Shown: positions 15,267 to 18,242 of the stretch, in pieces
Numbering within the stretch: position 1 is the stretch's first letter
Layout of the letters: each line of letters begins with the position of its first letter
Origin: Muribaculaceae bacterium
GTDB taxonomy: Bacteria > Bacteroidota > Bacteroidia > Bacteroidales > Muribaculaceae
Length of the DNA stretch: 18,242 nt
Reading direction: 5' to 3'
Assembly: GCA_016302215.1 (NCBI GenBank)
Contig: JAEDNZ010000015.1
Location: 1 to 18,242, forward strand
Notes under the pieces: model-generated
Databases searched by the model: none
Seen by the model: only the letters and a program-made list of their open reading frames with translations
What the model was told of the DNA's origin: nothing
Made by a program: the position numbers and the translations under genes

Positions 15267-16355
15267 TCAGATGCGCGATGCTCTGCTTTGCAGCAGTGCA
15301 TCAAGGGTCACGATAGCTGCCATAGCATCAACTACAGCAACAGCCCTCGGCACCACACACACGTCATGACGGCCACCGACCGACAATGTCACGCGCTCGC
15401 CGCTATCAGTAATCGTATCCACGGGCCTTCGTAGAGTAGCTACGGGCTTGAAAGCCACGCTGAATGTGACATCCATGCCATTAGTGATGCCACCCTGCAC
15501 ACCGCCGCTATGATTTGACGACGTGACGACTGCGCCTCCGTCATCTATCGTAAAGGGGTCTATGACCTGAGAGCCGCGGCAGCAAGCGCCATCAAAGCCC
15601 ATGCCATACTCAAAGCCCTTGGCCGCGCCGATGCTCATCATCGCCGCCGCGAGCGTGGCGCTGAATTTGCCGAATACGGGCTCGCCAAGGCCGGCAGGCA
15701 CGCCTTTTATCACAGCTGAGACGATGCCGCCGACGCTATCGCCGTCAGCTTGCACTTCGGCCAAGAGGCGGCGCATACGCTGAGCCGTAGCCTCATCAGG
15801 GCATCGGAGGTCGGAGGCATAAACATCGGCATTGCTCACCCCGGCATAGTCGGCGGGCGAGATATCATATCTCACCGGACCTATACAGCGGGTGAAAGCA
15901 CATATCTCGATGCCATAGCGCTGCAATGCCTGATATGCTATTGCGCCCGCCACCACTCGCGCCACTGTCTCGCGCGCCGAGGCGCGTCCGCCGCCACGAT
16001 GGTCACGCACGCCATATTTGGCTTGGTAAGTGTAGTCGGCATGCGATGGCCTGAATGTATGGCGCATTGCCTCATAATCTTGCGGTCGGCAATCGCTGTT
16101 GCGCACCACAAAGCCTATAGGAGTGCCCAGCGTGACGCCATCTAGGCCTATGCCTGATAGGAGCTCTACGCTATCAGACTCACGGCGCTGCGTGGCTACG
16201 GCAGAGCGCCCGGGGCTGCGCCTATTGACATAGGCTTGCAGAGCATCCATGTCAAGGCTCATACCGGCCGGCATACCATCAATGATGCCGCCGATAGCCG
16301 GGCCATGGCTCTCGCCGAAGGTAGTTATCCTAAAGAGCGTGCCGAAAGTATTCAT
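15267..16355 (-). CDS. aroC: Chorismate synthase
   Basis: It converts 5-enolpyruvylshikimate-3-phosphate to chorismate, the last shikimate-pathway step, using reduced FMN in the cytoplasm. Family signatures are GESHGPAIGGIIDGMPAG (14-31), RPSHADYTYQAKYG (102-115) and RGGGRASARETVARV (120-134), with VQGGITNGMDV further on. The length of 362 residues is normal. Its ATG overlaps the ybaK stop as ATGA, which argues for coupled translation. The radical SAM gene follows four bases after its stop. Confidence 0.97.
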   Translation of the reverse strand: MNTFGTLFRITTFGESHGPAIGGIIDGMPAGMSLDMDALQAYVNRRSPGRSAVATQRRESDSVELLSGIGLDGVTLGTPIGFVVRNSDCRPQDYEAMRHTFRPSHADYTYQAKYGVRDHRGGGRASARETVARVVAGAIAYQALQRYGIEICAFTRCIGPVRYDISPADYAGVSNADVYASDLRCPDEATAQRMRRLLAEVQADGDSVGGIVSAVIKGVPAGLGEPVFGKFSATLAAAMMSIGAAKGFEYGMGFDGACCRGSQVIDPFTIDDGGAVVTSSNHSGGVQGGITNGMDVTFSVAFKPVATLRRPVDTITDSGERVTLSVGGRHDVCVVPRAVAVVDAMAAIVTLDALLQSRASRI

Positions 16356-16846
16356 AGCCTCACATCATCTTTGACGACATCATCAATGCGGGCGCCTACA
16401 AAGGCTATCAGCACCCGGGGTTCTATCTTGAGCTGCAACCCGCGCTGGCCGGCGCTGACATAAATCACATCGAAATCCACGGCTGTGGTATGAAATATCG
16501 TTGGAAATGGCTTTTTCATGCCTATGGGCGAGCACCCGCCTCTGATATACCCGGTGAGCGGCAGCAGTTGCTTCATCGGCAACATTTCAGCCTTCTTGGC
16601 CCCTATGGCACGCGCGGCCTTTTTGAGGTCAACCTCACAGTTACCGGGAATGACACACACAAAGTATCCCACCTTGTCAGCGTGGAGCACCAGAGTCTTA
16701 AACACCTGATTTATGTCCTCGCCCAGAGAGTCGGCCACATGCTGCGCCGCGAGGTCGGTCTCATCGACCTCGTAGGGCACCAGCTCAAACGCTATCTTGG
16801 CGTGCTCGAGCAGTCGCGATGCATTTGTCTTTACTACCTTTGCCAT
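16352..16846 (-). CDS. ybaK: YbaK-family Cys-tRNA(Pro) deacylase
   Basis: This 164-residue trans-editing enzyme hydrolyses cysteine wrongly loaded on tRNA(Pro). The conserved VFKTLV holds the catalytic Lys50. GGCSPIGMKK (103-112) and SAGQRGLQ (131-138) are the other family motifs. It begins 19 bases after the DUF4919 stop and overlaps aroC by four bases. Confidence 0.93.
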   Translation of the reverse strand: MAKVVKTNASRLLEHAKIAFELVPYEVDETDLAAQHVADSLGEDINQVFKTLVLHADKVGYFVCVIPGNCEVDLKKAARAIGAKKAEMLPMKQLLPLTGYIRGGCSPIGMKKPFPTIFHTTAVDFDVIYVSAGQRGLQLKIEPRVLIAFVGARIDDVVKDDVRL

Positions 16847-16865
16847 ATTATAGGATTAGTGGTTG

Positions 16866-17600
16866 TCAATCCATAGATTGCACCTCGCCCGGATGCTTGG
16901 CATAATATTGCTTGAGCACCTCGCTGATGTCAAAGTAGTATCCCTTCGGGGCATCTTCGGTCTTTGGCTTCACGGCAATATAATCGTAAGCTCGTGCGCT
17001 GTCATCAGAGATAAACTTGTGGTCGATGGCAGTGTGGTTTGACATATTCAAGAAGTCATACTCATCTTGAGGATACACCACTATCCACGCATCTTCAGGC
17101 TTTGCGCCCGAGCCTGACGAGGCTATCACCAGCAAGAGCCTGTTGAGCTTGTATTGCCATATCTTGGCCTCGTTGAGTTTGCCTTTCTGCTCAAAGACGA
17201 AGATGCGATTAGTCAGCTGTCGCAGGTTCACCGGGTTGTCTTCAATTGACGCAATGGCATATCTCTCTATGCGCTGCAGCTCTGAGCGTTTGCGGTCAGG
17301 GGTGCTGTAGATACGTTCCAGTTCCTTCAACTCATCAGGATTGACCGGCCCGCGATACGGGTCATAGTCTTCCTGAAAATAAGTGCCATAGTAGAAATAC
17401 TGAAACTGCTCGGGTGTCATCGTGGTGTCAGTTGACATAAACTTTGCCAACAGGCGCGGATAGTAATACACCGAGTCATTTTCATCAGTAGTGGCTCGCT
17501 TGATAGCTTCCAAGTCCGGCTTTGACAGTGATGGCTTGGCCGCTGTCATCACGATAGGCAATATTACCGAGGATATTATTATCAATAAAATCTTACGCAT
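16866..17600 (-). CDS. Exported DUF4919 family protein
   Basis: This 244-residue protein from the ATG at 17600 has an N-terminal signal peptide (about 1-20, MRKILLIIISSVILPIV then MTAAK). The mature part matches the DUF4919 pattern, with PEQFQYFYYGTYFQEDYDPYRG and a C-terminal KGYYFDISEVLKQYY. It is probably periplasmic, and its function is unknown. An upstream in-frame TTG at 17609 exists but overlaps the previous stop and is a rare start, so the ATG five bases after that stop is preferred. It is the second gene of the operon. Confidence 0.8.
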   Translation of the reverse strand: MRKILLIIISSVILPIVMTAAKPSLSKPDLEAIKRATTDENDSVYYYPRLLAKFMSTDTTMTPEQFQYFYYGTYFQEDYDPYRGPVNPDELKELERIYSTPDRKRSELQRIERYAIASIEDNPVNLRQLTNRIFVFEQKGKLNEAKIWQYKLNRLLLVIASSGSGAKPEDAWIVVYPQDEYDFLNMSNHTAIDHKFISDDSARAYDYIAVKPKTEDAPKGYYFDISEVLKQYYAKHPGEVQSMD

Positions 17601-17605
17601 TGTAT

Positions 17606-18106
17606 TCAAGAGAGTAATTGAGAGAGGATTAACATAATGATTGAATCATTGATGACCAGCGGCAGACCGATGGCTGCCATCACATCAAGAGGCTTGAGCG
17701 ATACCCACACACGGCCGCGAGGCGTGCGGCGAAAAGCCTCAAGCCCCATAAAAGCGCCCACTGCGCTCGCCACTATCACGGCCGCCATCGTGGTAAGCGC
17801 CAACCCGATTGCTGCGCCTACCAATGCTCCGCCGGCCATATAAGCCTGCACTGCGCGCGCATACGCCGGAGCCTTGTCGCGCCGCGACACAACACTAATG
17901 GCGGTGACGATAGCTGACGCAATACCCCAGAAGGCAAGGTCCTGACCGCCATATATGGTGAGGCCACTGAAATACGATATCACCAAAGCCACGAAGGCAC
18001 ACAATGCCGCCGGCAGCCTCGGCACAAAGGACAGCACCAACGCTGCGCCGGCCACCAAAGTGGCTGCACACAAGGTCAATATGGGTGTTATCGCGAGGGT
18101 CAGCAT
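17606..18106 (-). CDS. Small polytopic membrane protein, DUF456-like
   Basis: This 166-residue protein is almost entirely hydrophobic, with helices at about 3-27, 31-50, 57-73, a pair at 89-123 and 140-165. The pair has a glycine-zipper look (AGGALVGAAIGLAL, then ASAVGAFMGLEAF). That pattern is like DUF456 membrane proteins, but the match is weak and the family should be checked by profile. No catalytic or transport motif is visible. It is the first gene of the five-gene operon, with a promoter box at 18141-18148. Confidence 0.6.
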   Translation of the reverse strand: MLTLAITPILTLCAATLVAGAALVLSFVPRLPAALCAFVALVISYFSGLTIYGGQDLAFWGIASAIVTAISVVSRRDKAPAYARAVQAYMAGGALVGAAIGLALTTMAAVIVASAVGAFMGLEAFRRTPRGRVWVSLKPLDVMAAIGLPLVINDSIIMLILSQLLS

Positions 18107-18140
18107 CTTGTCTTTATAGATTTTCAGCGTGGTATCACCA

Positions 18141-18148
18141 CAAAGTTA
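18141..18148 (-). promoter_or_regulatory. Bacteroidota promoter for the membrane protein-DUF4919-ybaK-aroC operon
   Basis: The minus strand reads TAACTTTG (TAnnTTTG), 34 bases before the ATG at 18106. A TTG on the same strand (18166-18168), 17 bases upstream, could be the -33 element. The remaining bases to the right edge show no gene. Confidence 0.65.
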
Positions 18149-18242
18149 GTGATTTTAGCCCACTGCAAGGCTTAACCAAAACGTCTTTTTCGATAAATTC
18201 ACATTATATAACAGCAACTTTTGATGCTCTGTCGTCATCTGA

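Noticed and set aside
18107..18242. Possible further gene or repeat at the right edge
   Set aside because: Only the operon promoter could be seen; the rest is short AT-rich sequence with no open frame of note.

Overview
This window reads as a piece of a Bacteroidota chromosome, most likely order Bacteroidales and possibly a Muribaculaceae-type gut bacterium. The order-level call rests on promoter boxes of the TAnnTTTG type in front of most transcription units, on members of Bacteroidales-enriched families (DUF5063, DUF4919, SufE, GxDLY-type SGNH hydrolase, a TPR/transmembrane/HTH regulator), and on the general lack of Shine-Dalgarno sites. The family-level guess is inference. The window is densely coding, and no gap between genes reaches 300 bases. 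I see no rRNA, tRNA, insertion sequence, phage gene or CRISPR array.

Left part, all on the minus strand. A large membrane-anchored TPR/HTH regulator runs off the left edge (1-1935). To its right lies a three-gene unit read from 5786 down to 2086: an alpha/beta hydrolase, a membrane-anchored Mur-ligase-like protein and a long D-Ala-D-Ala ligase, closed by a strong hairpin terminator. Further right is the guanylate kinase - nadD - DUF5063 operon (7539 to 5866). A 111-bp divergent promoter region then separates minus- and plus-strand genes.

Middle part, plus strand. There is a secreted SGNH/GDSL hydrolase, a lipoprotein M28 peptidase resembling glutaminyl cyclase followed by sufE, a POT-family peptide transporter ending in a hairpin, and a two-gene unit of low-molecular-weight protein phosphatase and an LTA-synthase/phosphoethanolamine-transferase-like membrane enzyme.

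Right part, minus strand. A tight five-gene operon runs from 18106 to 14375: a polytopic membrane protein, a DUF4919 protein, ybaK, aroC and a TIGR01212 radical SAM protein. Its last gene overlaps the plus-strand LTA-synthase-like gene tail-to-tail by 32 bp.

Most content is housekeeping: nucleotide and NAD synthesis, chorismate, Fe-S assembly, tRNA proofreading and peptide uptake. The parts most worth a second look are the hydrolase / membrane Mur ligase / ddl unit, which looks like a peptidoglycan-precursor pathway parallel to the normal MurF/Ddl route, and the transmembrane TPR-HTH regulator next to it.
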